7,014 nucleotides of DNA, taken from contig MGLG01000039.1 in NCBI GenBank assembly GCA_001795975.1, positions 1 through 7,014 of the forward strand. The letters run 5' to 3'. Every line of letters begins with the position of its first letter. The stretch's first letter is position 1. The notes under the pieces are model-generated. The model saw only the letters and a program-made list of their open reading frames with translations, had not been told where the DNA came from and did no database searches. Shown here one piece after another: positions 1 to 5,449 of this stretch. The position numbers and the translations under genes are program-made. The DNA comes from Candidatus Yanofskybacteria bacterium RIFOXYD1_FULL_42_10 (GTDB taxonomy: Bacteria; Patescibacteriota; Minisyncoccia; 2-02-FULL-40-12; GWA2-44-9).

Positions 1-1
1 C

Positions 2-1342
2 GACCTAACCGCAAACTTAACCCCCAAATTTGACAGGTTTTTCTTTTTTGACGAAAACGGCCGAAAATCTTCACTTGCTCTTTCTCCTCTGGCTAAAAAA
101 CTTCCCGCTCCCTTCCATGGCTTGAAAATTCTTTGGGATTTTGACAGCTGCGGTTTTTTAGATAAAATCAGCACTTTGAGATTTTTTCTTTTCTGCCTTC
201 GCCACGGCGGAAAAGACCTTCCGCCCGCATCCGACCAATACAATTTTTACGGCTTTTGCAAAAAATTAGGCATGACCGAAGAAGCTGTCAAGGCGATGGC
301 GCGGATCACCTATTCCATAACCAATTTGCCGCCAAGCGAACAAGTCGGACCGAAGTTCGCCAAACTGTTCTATGAAGTTATTCTTTCCCATTCCGACGCC
401 TTAGGATACCAAATGATAAACGACAATTACACTCCCGGCCTTATCGCTCCGTGGGTCATTTTTTTGAAAAATTTCGGAGTGAAGTTTCTTTTTAATCACG
501 AGGCAGTCGGAATCGGACAAAACGGAAAATACCGGACTTCTGGAATTTCTGCGATTGACCATAATTGCGGGCCGTGGTTCGTCTGTAAAAATTGCGGCGC
601 GCGTTTTCCCAACGCAACTCCAAAAATCAGCTGTCCCAAATGCGGACTAATAAACGGCTATTTTCCTCCGCCCCAACCGTCTCCAAAATTTTTTGAAGCA
701 GATTATGTCATTTCCTGTCTTCAGCCGCATCAGCTTGCCGAAATAATCCTGGCCGACGAATACCATCCGTTCCGCCAGTTCGGTTATTTCAGAAAGCTTG
801 GCAAATACAAAGGCGCGTCTCTGACGATTTCCCGAATTTGGCTGGATAAAAAATATACTTATGAAGATAATCTTACCGGATTGGACAGGCATTATTTTCC
901 TTTCAATGGCATAATGGACATCTCAAACATTATGCGCCGATATGCCGAACAAAGCGTCTTTGACACCTTATCCGACGACGGCGATAATCTAAAAATGTGG
1001 CCGGCTGAAGCGTTGAAAAACAAATTGGTTCAAGATATGCGGCGTGTTTTCCCTGAAACGCAGAAAGCCAGAGTAGAAAAACATCTTCTTGCCCACATCT
1101 GGCCCGGTGTTTTGTACCATAAGGCCGCGCCGGAAATAAGCTCGCTGTACCGGCCGGAGAACCAGCAATCCCCCGTTGACAACTTTATTTTGGCCGGCGA
1201 CTGGATTTCAAAGCTGGAAATAGGCATGGAGGGAGCGGTATTAAGCGGACTTAACGCGGCGAACATTCTTTCCTGCAAAGAAGGCCAATCGGCCTGGCCG
1301 ATTATTAAACCGAAAAGGGGCAATCTTTTGCGTTTATTTTAG
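2..1342 (+). CDS. FAD-dependent amine oxidase / carotenoid desaturase-like protein with inserted zinc ribbon (5' partial)
   Basis: The frame is open to the left edge with no stop, so the gene begins outside the window and the TTG at 122 is not its start; about 446 residues are visible. The segment LPAPFHGL (about 113-124) is typical of phytoene/zeta-carotene desaturase-like oxidoreductases. The C-terminal segment ILAGDW...IGMEGAVLSGLNAAN (about 1187-1264) is the closing FAD-binding motif of the flavin amine oxidase superfamily. The N-terminal Rossmann GxGxxG would lie upstream. Between the substrate-side region and the ADYVISCLQPHQLAE strand sits a CxxC-x12-CxxC zinc ribbon (584-643), which the family normally lacks. 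A redox role on an isoprenoid or other hydrophobic amine/alkene substrate is inference. Close alternatives are hydroxysqualene dehydroxylase-like or protoporphyrinogen oxidase-like enzymes. The last two codons and the stop lie inside repeat copy 1. Confidence 0.75.
   Translation, partial: DLTANLTPKFDRFFFFDENGRKSSLALSPLAKKLPAPFHGLKILWDFDSCGFLDKISTLRFFLFCLRHGGKDLPPASDQYNFYGFCKKLGMTEEAVKAMARITYSITNLPPSEQVGPKFAKLFYEVILSHSDALGYQMINDNYTPGLIAPWVIFLKNFGVKFLFNHEAVGIGQNGKYRTSGISAIDHNCGPWFVCKNCGARFPNATPKISCPKCGLINGYFPPPQPSPKFFEADYVISCLQPHQLAEIILADEYHPFRQFGYFRKLGKYKGASLTISRIWLDKKYTYEDNLTGLDRHYFPFNGIMDISNIMRRYAEQSVFDTLSDDGDNLKMWPAEALKNKLVQDMRRVFPETQKARVEKHLLAHIWPGVLYHKAAPEISSLYRPENQQSPVDNFILAGDWISKLEIGMEGAVLSGLNAANILSCKEGQSAWPIIKPKRGNLLRLF
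584..643 (+). other. Zinc-ribbon insertion inside the oxidoreductase
   Basis: Codons for CKNC (584-595) and CPKC (632-643) give two CxxC knuckles 12 residues apart, with one more cysteine six residues before the first knuckle. This spacing is that of a rubredoxin-like or zinc-ribbon fold. It is followed by a proline-rich linker (YFPPPQPSP) before the FAD-domain strand ADYVISC resumes. Metal binding is inferred from the cysteines alone. Confidence 0.7.
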
Positions 1343-1463
1343 CGAGCGAGGGGCAAAATGGAAATTCTTATTTTATCTAACGAAGAGCAAGATAGGAATT
1401 TATTCATATCTTGTCTGAGTGCTGATAAAAGTTCATTTACATTTTGCCCGAGCGAAGCTAAAA
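1337..1463 (+). other. 127-nt interrupted long hairpin (core of repeat copy 1)
   Basis: Outer arms: 1337-1343 with 1457-1463 (7 bp), and 1351-1360 with 1440-1449 (10 bp). Inner arms: 1362-1365 with 1435-1438 (4 bp), 1371-1377 with 1424-1430 (7 bp), and 1388-1394 with 1407-1413 (7 bp). The terminal loop is 1395-1406. The internal loops are nearly symmetric (7x7, 1x1, 5x4, 10x10). The outer 7x7 loop carries GAGCGAG on one side and GAGCGAA on the other, in the same orientation. Confidence 0.75.
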
Positions 1464-1474
1464 GGGTGAATACT

Positions 1475-1539
1475 CCGCCGCTCTGCGGCGGTATCAAGAG
1501 GCGAAGCCTCCTCTTGATACCTCGCGGCTTGCCGCGAGG
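1475..1539 (+). other. Three tandem GC-rich hairpins (3' part of repeat copy 1)
   Basis: The stems are CCGCCG/CGGCGG with loop CTCTG (1475-1491), TATCAAGAGG/CCTCTTGATA with an 8-nt loop (1492-1519), and CCTCGCGG/CCGCGAGG with loop CTTG (1520-1539). The second and third abut. No T-run follows, so they are not ordinary intrinsic terminators. Confidence 0.85.
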
Positions 1540-1574
1540 AGGAGTCATTTAAAAATGTAGAAAAGACAAAGCGA

Positions 1575-1600
1575 CCCGATAAATATCGGGTTTTTGTTTT
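1575..1600 (+). terminator. Intrinsic terminator after the oxidoreductase and repeat
   Basis: CCCGAT (1575-1580) pairs with ATCGGG (1585-1590) around an AAAT loop, and is followed by TTTTTGTTTT (1591-1600). This closes the upstream transcript before the next plus-strand gene. The palindrome GCGGCGCCGC follows immediately at 1601-1610. Confidence 0.75.
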
Positions 1601-1670
1601 GCGGCGCCGCGGCCGTATTTGCGTAAAAAAACTTTTTTTGTTATGAAATTATAAATCGCACATTAAAAAC

Positions 1671-1675
1671 GGAGG
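1671..1675 (+). promoter_or_regulatory. Shine-Dalgarno site, GGAGG
   Basis: A consensus GGAGG lies seven bases before the ATG at 1683 and fixes that start. It is the best ribosome binding site in the window. Confidence 0.8.
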
Positions 1676-1682
1676 AGTTGCC

Positions 1683-2108
1683 ATGAAATCGGTCGTTATT
1701 TGCGGTTCCCAAAGTTTTAAGACAGAAATAGAAAAGTTCGCCAAACGATTGAGAAAATTAGGAGTGCCGGTCGTATTTGAGCCCAATTTTGAGCGGCAAA
1801 GAAAAAAAATGCTTAAGAAAAAAGAAAAAGACCGGCTTTTGTCCGAATCCTACCGTACAAGAGTGCCCGGGATGGTTTTCGCCCATTTGAATCGCATTGC
1901 CAAGTCAAATGTTTGTTTTTTATACAATAAAGGCGGCTATTCCGGCAATAACACCACTCTTGAACTTGGTTTTGCTCAAGGTAAAGATTTAATAATTTAC
2001 GCTCTTGAACCGGAAAAACCGCCTGAACAAGGCGGGGAAATCTGCAGAGACATACTTATTACCGAAATCATTAATACTCCGGAAGAATTGATGAAAAGAT
2101 TGGTTTAA
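1683..2108 (+). CDS. Nucleoside 2-deoxyribosyltransferase-like protein
   Basis: A 141-residue single-domain alpha/beta protein. It opens with the beta strand SVVICGSQSF and helix of a Rossmann-like fold. The segment GYSGNNTTLELGFAQGKDLII (residues 85-105) resembles the G-NTT-ELG-A signature of the nucleoside 2-deoxyribosyltransferase superfamily, with Glu94 at the position of the catalytic nucleophile. The family's preceding aspartates are not obvious (the text here is YNKGGYSG), so transferase activity is uncertain; a nucleotide- or ADP-ribose-binding relative is the alternative. A basic helical stretch (RQRKKMLKKKEKDR, about 38-51) is unusual. The start has a strong GGAGG site; only a -10-like TATAAA at 1650-1655 is visible upstream. 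yjjX follows after 35 bases on the same strand with no terminator between, so the two are probably co-transcribed, which fits a nucleotide-related role. Confidence 0.65.
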   Translation: MKSVVICGSQSFKTEIEKFAKRLRKLGVPVVFEPNFERQRKKMLKKKEKDRLLSESYRTRVPGMVFAHLNRIAKSNVCFLYNKGGYSGNNTTLELGFAQGKDLIIYALEPEKPPEQGGEICRDILITEIINTPEELMKRLV

Positions 2109-2143
2109 CGACAGAAGCAGAAAAGATAAAGAAGGAAAATATT

Positions 2144-2674
2144 ATGAATAGTATTAAAATTGCCGTCGGCACCATCAGCAAATTAAAACTGCGGGCGGTT
2201 GCAAACGCTTTTAATCGGGCGGGCATTAACGCAAAAATCGCCGGCTATCAAGTCAAATCCGATGTTCCCAAACAGCCGTTTTCGGAAAAAGAAATCGTCG
2301 CGGGGGCGACGAACAGAGCGCAAAACGCTTTGGGAAAAAGCAAGGATGCCGATTACGGTCTTGGCATTGAAAGCGGGATCGCTCTCAAAAATAAGAAATA
2401 CTTTGAATTGGCGGCGTGCATTGTCGTCAATCAAAAAGGCGAGATCGTCGGAGAGGCCTTTTCAGCCGCCGTGGAAACCCCGACCAAAGTAGTCCAGCTT
2501 ATCAAAGCAAACGATTCAGAAGCCGGTGTTGTGGCGCAAGAGCTCGGCGGCATCCAAGAAAAAGATCCGTTCTTATGGTATACCGGAAAGAAAATGGGCA
2601 GAGATAAAATATTGGAAGACGCGATTTTTCTCGCCTTGTGCAGAGAATTTCTGAATCCCGAAGCATACAAATAA
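2144..2674 (+). CDS. yjjX: Inosine/xanthosine triphosphatase (YjjX family)
   Basis: A 176-residue protein of the DUF84/YjjX NTPase family, which hydrolyses non-canonical ITP/XTP (in E. coli, EC 3.6.1.73) to keep deaminated purines out of nucleic acids. Family landmarks are in order: the VGT-SKLKLRAVANAF phosphate-binding start (residues 8-23), SDVPKQPFSEKEIVAGATNRAQNA (39-62), YGLGIESGI (71-79), and the C-terminal TGKKMGR...ILEDAIFLAL block (147-164). Length is normal for the family. GAAGGA at 2131-2136 lies seven bases before the ATG. It probably shares a transcript with the upstream deoxyribosyltransferase-like gene, and ends at a hairpin terminator shared with the convergent deoC. The protein is expected to be cytosolic and dimeric with Mg2+ or Mn2+, by family knowledge. 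Confidence 0.88.
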   Translation: MNSIKIAVGTISKLKLRAVANAFNRAGINAKIAGYQVKSDVPKQPFSEKEIVAGATNRAQNALGKSKDADYGLGIESGIALKNKKYFELAACIVVNQKGEIVGEAFSAAVETPTKVVQLIKANDSEAGVVAQELGGIQEKDPFLWYTGKKMGRDKILEDAIFLALCREFLNPEAYK

Positions 2675-2699
2675 ACCCCCTATTTAAACGGGGGTTTTT
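2673..2699. terminator. Bidirectional terminator between yjjX and deoC
   Basis: AAACCCCC (2673-2680) pairs with GGGGGTTT (2690-2697) around a 9-nt loop, and the plus strand continues as a T-run to 2699. The yjjX stop codon overlaps the left arm and the deoC stop codon begins at the next base (2700-2702), so one hairpin serves both convergent genes. The plus-strand tail is the stronger one. Confidence 0.8.
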
Positions 2700-3368
2700 C
2701 TACTTATCGGTTTTTTCGGCTTCCATCGCTTCGCGAACAATAGCGACGCTATTTGAACAACCAAGACGATTGGCTCCGGCTTCAATCATCGCTTTTGCCA
2801 TTTTATAAGTTTTAATTCCGCCGGCCGCTTTGACGCCAAGCCGATTCCCGACTGTTTTACGCATCAGCCGCACATCTTCAACCGTCGCGCCGCCCGAAGA
2901 AAAACCCGTTGATGTTTTTACAAAATCGGCGCCGGCAAGTTCGGCAATCCGACACGCTTTTACTTTTTCTTCATCGGTCAACAGACAAGTTTCAATTATA
3001 ACCTTAAGAACCGCCTTTGATACAATTCTACGAACTTGTTCAATATCTCGCTGGCAAGAATAAAAACCGCCGCTTATTAATTCTCCGATATTCGGGACCA
3101 TATCAATTTCATCTGCGCCGTCTCTAATCGCCCAAATTGTTTCTGTGGCTTTAATTAACGACAAATTTGCGCCCAACGGAAAGCCGACGACAGAACATAC
3201 TTTTATCGGCAAATCCAGCAAGAACTTACGGCAGACAGAAACCCAAATAGGATTAACGCAAACTGAATAAAAACCGTATTCTTTCGCCTCTTCGCAAAGC
3301 GCAATAATTTGTTTCTCGGTTGCATCCGGTTTTAACAGCGTATGATCAATGTACCGCGCGATATTCAT
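2700..3368 (-). CDS. deoC: Deoxyribose-phosphate aldolase
   Basis: A 222-residue class I aldolase that interconverts 2-deoxy-D-ribose 5-phosphate with glyceraldehyde 3-phosphate and acetaldehyde (EC 4.1.2.4). This is the last step of deoxynucleoside catabolism, reversible towards salvage. The N-terminal IDHTLLKPDAT is characteristic. ADEIDMVPNIG holds Asp89, LKVIIETCLLT lies at 121-131, ADFVKTSTGF carries the Schiff-base Lys151, and VKAAGGIK carries the proton-relay Lys180. The C-terminal phosphate-binding loop reads GANRLGCSNS, where GTSSG or GTSAG is usual; the substitutions are conservative enough to leave activity likely. The ATG at 3368 has only a weak GAGAGA-type site. No convincing promoter is seen in 3369-3473. 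It converges on yjjX and shares its terminator. Confidence 0.95.
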   Translation of the reverse strand: MNIARYIDHTLLKPDATEKQIIALCEEAKEYGFYSVCVNPIWVSVCRKFLLDLPIKVCSVVGFPLGANLSLIKATETIWAIRDGADEIDMVPNIGELISGGFYSCQRDIEQVRRIVSKAVLKVIIETCLLTDEEKVKACRIAELAGADFVKTSTGFSSGGATVEDVRLMRKTVGNRLGVKAAGGIKTYKMAKAMIEAGANRLGCSNSVAIVREAMEAEKTDK

Positions 3369-3473
3369 AATATCTCTCTTTTTTGTTAAAAAGCATTGCC
3401 GTTACACTATCAAAAAGTGGGTAAAAAACAAGTAATCATAAAGGGTCAGCCTTTGTTGCCCTAATTTCTCAAC

Positions 3474-3869
3474 CTAATCGCTTGTTTTACCGTCAAAATG
3501 TTCGCCCTCATCAGCCATCGCCTCGGCCTTGGTGGCGTGAATTTTACCGTCCTGATGATTGGGCGGAGAATAAATAGTGTAGAGTTTCATTTCGTCGGTT
3601 TCGGAAGTATTAATGATGTTGTGTTCGGTGCCGGCCGGAATTACAACCGCCGAGCCGTCATTGAGTTCGTATTCCTTGCCGTTTAATATTGATTTGCCGC
3701 CGCCTTTTTCAACTCGGATAAACTGGTCAAGCTGATGGATCTCCGCGCCTATCTCTTCTTTGGGAAGCAAGCTCATCACAACCAATTGGCTGTTTTTGGC
3801 AGTATATAAAACCTTGCGGAAATTTTTATTTTCCAAAGTATCTTTTTTAATATTTACGATGTAAGCCAT
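3474..3869 (-). CDS. Small cupin-domain protein
   Basis: 131 residues from the ATG at 3869. A single cupin barrel is visible: motif 1 is EIGAEIHQLDQFIRVEKGGG (residues 39-58; His45, Gln49, Glu54) and motif 2 is VIPAGTEHNIIN (76-87; Pro78, His83, Asn87). The second histidine of the classical HxH is absent, so the metal-ligand set is reduced. Conserved YTIYSPPNHQDGKIHATKAEA follows, then an acidic tail. Such stand-alone cupins bind small molecules or act as isomerases or dioxygenases; the substrate cannot be told. The frame stays open upstream to a TTG at 3923, but the added residues WIIILTKILTRVIYILN are unlike the family and no ribosome site supports them. The ATG itself has AAGGGTGA only 14 bases away, too far to be a normal site. 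It may be read with the membrane-protein gene upstream, whose stop lies 56 bases before this ATG. Confidence 0.8.
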   Translation of the reverse strand: MAYIVNIKKDTLENKNFRKVLYTAKNSQLVVMSLLPKEEIGAEIHQLDQFIRVEKGGGKSILNGKEYELNDGSAVVIPAGTEHNIINTSETDEMKLYTIYSPPNHQDGKIHATKAEAMADEGEHFDGKTSD

Positions 3870-3913
3870 ATTTAAAATATATATCACCCTTGTTAAGATT
3901 TTTGTCAGAATGA

Positions 3914-3922
3914 TTATCCACA
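3914..3922 (+). other. Consensus DnaA-box 9-mer, TTATCCACA
   Basis: An exact match to the E. coli R1-type DnaA box, about 45 bases upstream of the cupin ATG. An identical 9-mer occurs at 5450-5458. There is no cluster around it. Confidence 0.35.
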
Positions 3923-3925
3923 ATC

Positions 3926-4351
3926 TTACCGAAATTTTAATCTAAAAATAAGAGACAAAGAGAAACCCAATCCGCCCGTTAAATCCGTTAAAATGTCTCC
4001 CAAAGTATCAACCAAATCGCCTATAAACATATAGTGAGCTACAATCGGCGCTATCTGAGAAACATAAGCGCCGGAAATATATTCGGCAAATTCCCACAAA
4101 ATTCCGACAAAACCAGTAGCAGAAAGAATTATTATTATCGCTCTAAATTTTGATGATATGCCAAGCTCTTTTCTAAAAAATACGGAAAAAAACCAAGCCG
4201 ATATAATCCCGCCTGATAAATGAAGAAGTTTATCAAAATATCTGATGTCATAAAGATAAAACCATTCAGCCACAAAAGCTCCCACAAAAATAACGGCTAA
4301 ACCGGCTAATACCGGCATTTTAAATTTGGCATAATCAATTTTCATAATCAT
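3926..4351 (-). CDS. Four-helix membrane protein resembling DUF2238/YjdF
   Basis: A 141-residue integral membrane protein. Hydrophobic helices lie at about 12-30, 42-59, 70-86 and 124-137. Conserved-looking polar residues sit in or at the membrane segments: DKLLHLSGG (Asp40, His44), GILWEFAEY (Glu87, Glu90), and GDLVDTLGDILTDLTGG (Asp112, Asp115, Asp119, Asp123). This D-H / W-E-E / DT-D-D pattern is what I associate with the DUF2238 (YjdF) family, of unknown function; the family call is from memory of the motif. There is no Shine-Dalgarno sequence. The ATG at 4351 lies only three bases from a good -10 box, so initiation at the second ATG (4345, giving MKIDYAKF) on a near-leaderless mRNA is plausible. 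The cupin gene follows closely on the same strand. Confidence 0.65.
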   Translation of the reverse strand: MIMKIDYAKFKMPVLAGLAVIFVGAFVAEWFYLYDIRYFDKLLHLSGGIISAWFFSVFFRKELGISSKFRAIIIILSATGFVGILWEFAEYISGAYVSQIAPIVAHYMFIGDLVDTLGDILTDLTGGLGFSLSLIFRLKFR

Positions 4352-4354
4352 TTA

Positions 4355-4383
4355 ATTTTAACTGAAAAAGATAATATGGACAA
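4355..4383 (-). promoter_or_regulatory. Sigma-70-type promoter for the membrane-protein gene
   Basis: Read on the minus strand: TTGTCC (4378-4383), a 17-bp spacer, and TAAAAT (4355-4360, five of six consensus bases). The expected transcription start falls just after the first ATG and about three bases before the second, pointing to leaderless translation from 4345. Confidence 0.4.
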
Positions 4384-4434
4384 TGGATATTTTAAAAGAA
4401 GCAATTTGTGTTATGTCCGCGTTGCAGAAACGAT

Positions 4435-4651
4435 TTTATTTTAGCGAGCGAGGGGCAAAATGGAAATTCTTATTTTATCTAACGAAGAGCAAGATAGGAA
4501 TTTATTCATATCTTGTCTGAGTGCCGATAAAAGCTCATTTACATTTTGCCCGAGCGAAGCTAAAAGGGTGAATCCTCCGCCGTTCTGCGGCGGTATCAAG
4601 AGGTGGCTTCGCCTCTTGATACCTCGCGGCTTGCCGCGAGGAGTATTCATT
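4435..4651 (+). repeat. Composite hairpin repeat, copy 2
   Basis: This is a second copy of the element at 1333-1549, in the same orientation and with no gaps. Outside one hairpin loop it differs at 4525, 4534, 4574, 4583 and twice near the right end. Its long hairpin is 4439-4565 and its short hairpins are 4577-4593, 4594-4621 and 4622-4641. The loop of the middle hairpin (4604-4611, TGGCTTCG) is nearly the reverse complement of that in copy 1 (CGAAGCCT). It fills most of the 375-base gap between the promoter of the membrane-protein gene and the 3' end of the helix-turn-helix gene, so it is antisense to any read-through from the latter. An ATG at 4460 opens a 69-codon frame, again preceded by GAGGGG. 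Confidence 0.9.
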
Positions 4652-4668
4652 AATATAAAATTTGCTTA

Positions 4669-4704
4669 AACATTATGAACCTTTAATAATGTTAGAGGGG
4701 GGGG
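4669..4704 (-). other. AT-rich hairpin and G8 tract downstream of the HTH gene
   Basis: AACATTA (4669-4675) pairs with TAATGTT (4687-4693) around 11 bases, and a run of eight G lies at 4697-4704. On the minus strand this follows the HTH gene stop by about 22 bases as C8 then the hairpin, but the tail after it is not a clean T-run, so it is at best a weak terminator. Confidence 0.3.
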
Positions 4705-4726
4705 TTTTAAAATAGTTTATCAATGT

Positions 4727-5392
4727 TTATCTATAAAACTCCTGAATCCCCCTTATCCAGCCAAATATCTGCCGAGCAAGCATTGAACTTGCCCTAACCC
4801 GAATTCTTAATATCCCGAATTGAGTTTTCAAAACTTTTCCTTTTTGAAAATAAATATGGTTAAAATTTCGTTCGGGAAAATTAGTAATTTGCGACCAATA
4901 TTTAGCCGCGTTTTTGGCTTTTTCTTTTTTACCGTTTCCCATCAAAATATCAAAAATAATTTCTTCATTTTCTATTTTTCCCGCCTCTTTCAGCCATCTT
5001 AAAAATAATTTAATAAGATGCGGATCAGAGCTTGAAAATTGAACTCCTTTTTTAAGATTGCTTTCATTGCCGGCTTTCCAATATAAAATTATCCCCATCA
5101 GCCAAAGTTCCCTTTTTGAAATTTGACTTACGGCTTTTGACGAAGAAAATTTTATTTCTTCTGTTTCTTTCTTGATTTTAAAAATTCTTTTTTGAGAATT
5201 TCTTTTGGCGCTGGCAATTCTGTTATTTTTTAATTTTTGAATTTGAGGTTCGGTTAATTTTATGTCCTTAATCCAAAAAGCGACTGTTGACTTTGGAACA
5301 TTAATCGCGTTCTGAATCTCCAAATAAGACATTCCCTTCTTCCGAAGCTCTATCGCAATCCCCTTTTTGTATCTTATGATGTGTTGCACCAC
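4727..5392 (-). CDS. Helix-turn-helix protein with C-terminal LAGLIDADG-like region
   Basis: 221 residues starting at tandem GTG codons (5392, 5389) with no Shine-Dalgarno sequence. The N-terminal helix-turn-helix (residues about 11-45) reads ELRKKGMSYLEIQNAI, turn NVP, recognition helix KSTVAFWIKDI, in the style of homeodomain-like or transposase helix-turn-helix folds. A basic linker (56-75) follows. The C-terminal half (95-221) contains LWLMGIILYWKAGNES, VQFSSSDPHLIKLFLRWL, AAKYWSQITNF and a closing RIRVRASSMLARQIFGWIRGI. I recognise this layout from uncharacterised archaeal and CPR proteins whose second part looks like a homing-endonuclease fold; the usual Glu of the YWxEG motif is Ala here, so DNA cleavage is doubtful and DNA binding more likely. 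The gene is visibly richer in A+T than its neighbours, which suggests acquisition by transfer. The -10 region of its promoter carries a palindrome. Confidence 0.6.
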   Translation of the reverse strand: MVQHIIRYKKGIAIELRKKGMSYLEIQNAINVPKSTVAFWIKDIKLTEPQIQKLKNNRIASAKRNSQKRIFKIKKETEEIKFSSSKAVSQISKRELWLMGIILYWKAGNESNLKKGVQFSSSDPHLIKLFLRWLKEAGKIENEEIIFDILMGNGKKEKAKNAAKYWSQITNFPERNFNHIYFQKGKVLKTQFGILRIRVRASSMLARQIFGWIRGIQEFYR

Positions 5393-5404
5393 GGTAATTA
5401 TTTA

Positions 5405-5439
5405 TTACTAATATAGTAACATAATCCAATAATAAACAA
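5405..5439 (-). promoter_or_regulatory. Promoter with overlapping palindromic operator for the HTH gene
   Basis: Minus strand: TTGTTT (5434-5439), an 18-bp spacer, and TATATT (5410-5415), with the GTG start 17 bases further on. The perfect inverted repeat TTACTA-n3-TAGTAA (5405-5419) covers the -10 box, as expected for a repressor site. Autorepression by the helix-turn-helix protein itself is an inference. Confidence 0.4.
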
Positions 5440-5449
5440 GGGGGCGGCC

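Larger units (their letters stand above)
1333..1549 (+). repeat. Composite hairpin repeat, copy 1
   Basis: This segment aligns without gaps to 4435-4651 with 12 differences in 217 bases (about 94 percent identity), six of them in one 8-nt hairpin loop. It has two parts. Positions 1337-1463 form a long interrupted hairpin: TTTTAGC/GCTAAAA, GGGCAAAATG/CATTTTGCCC, AAAT/ATTT, TTTTATC/GATAAAA and CAAGATA/TATCTTG pair in nested order around a 12-nt loop. Then come three short hairpins at 1475-1491, 1492-1519 and 1520-1539. A GAGGGG sequence precedes an ATG at 1358 that opens a 64-codon frame (to 1552), but conservation looks structural rather than coding. It lies directly at the 3' end of the oxidoreductase gene and supplies its stop codon. 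No target-site duplication is evident. Function is unknown; a MITE-like or REP-like element, or a structured RNA, are the options. Confidence 0.9.

Noticed and set aside
122..1342. TTG at 122 as the start of the oxidoreductase
   Set aside because: The frame stays open to the window edge and the upstream 40 residues fit the family, so the start lies outside the window.
1337..1463. Retron or group II intron RNA
   Set aside because: No reverse transcriptase gene is nearby, and the characteristic branch-point or domain V features are not seen.
1339..1548. Minus-strand 69-codon frames through both repeat copies (also 4441-4650) as genes
   Set aside because: They exist because a conserved repeat lacks stops in that frame, have no ribosome binding site, and their PRG-rich start is just the translated hairpins.
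3425..3465. Terminator between the cupin gene and deoC
   Set aside because: AAAGG/CCTTT and AGGG/CCCT pairings exist but are only 4-5 bp and compete with one another; no clear T-run follows.
3870..3923. TTG start at 3923 for the cupin gene
   Set aside because: It adds a hydrophobic stretch foreign to the family and has no ribosome site; the ATG at 3869 fits the cupin N-terminus.
1333..4651. CRISPR array
   Set aside because: Only two long copies 3102 bp apart, with whole genes between; there are no regular spacers and no cas genes.
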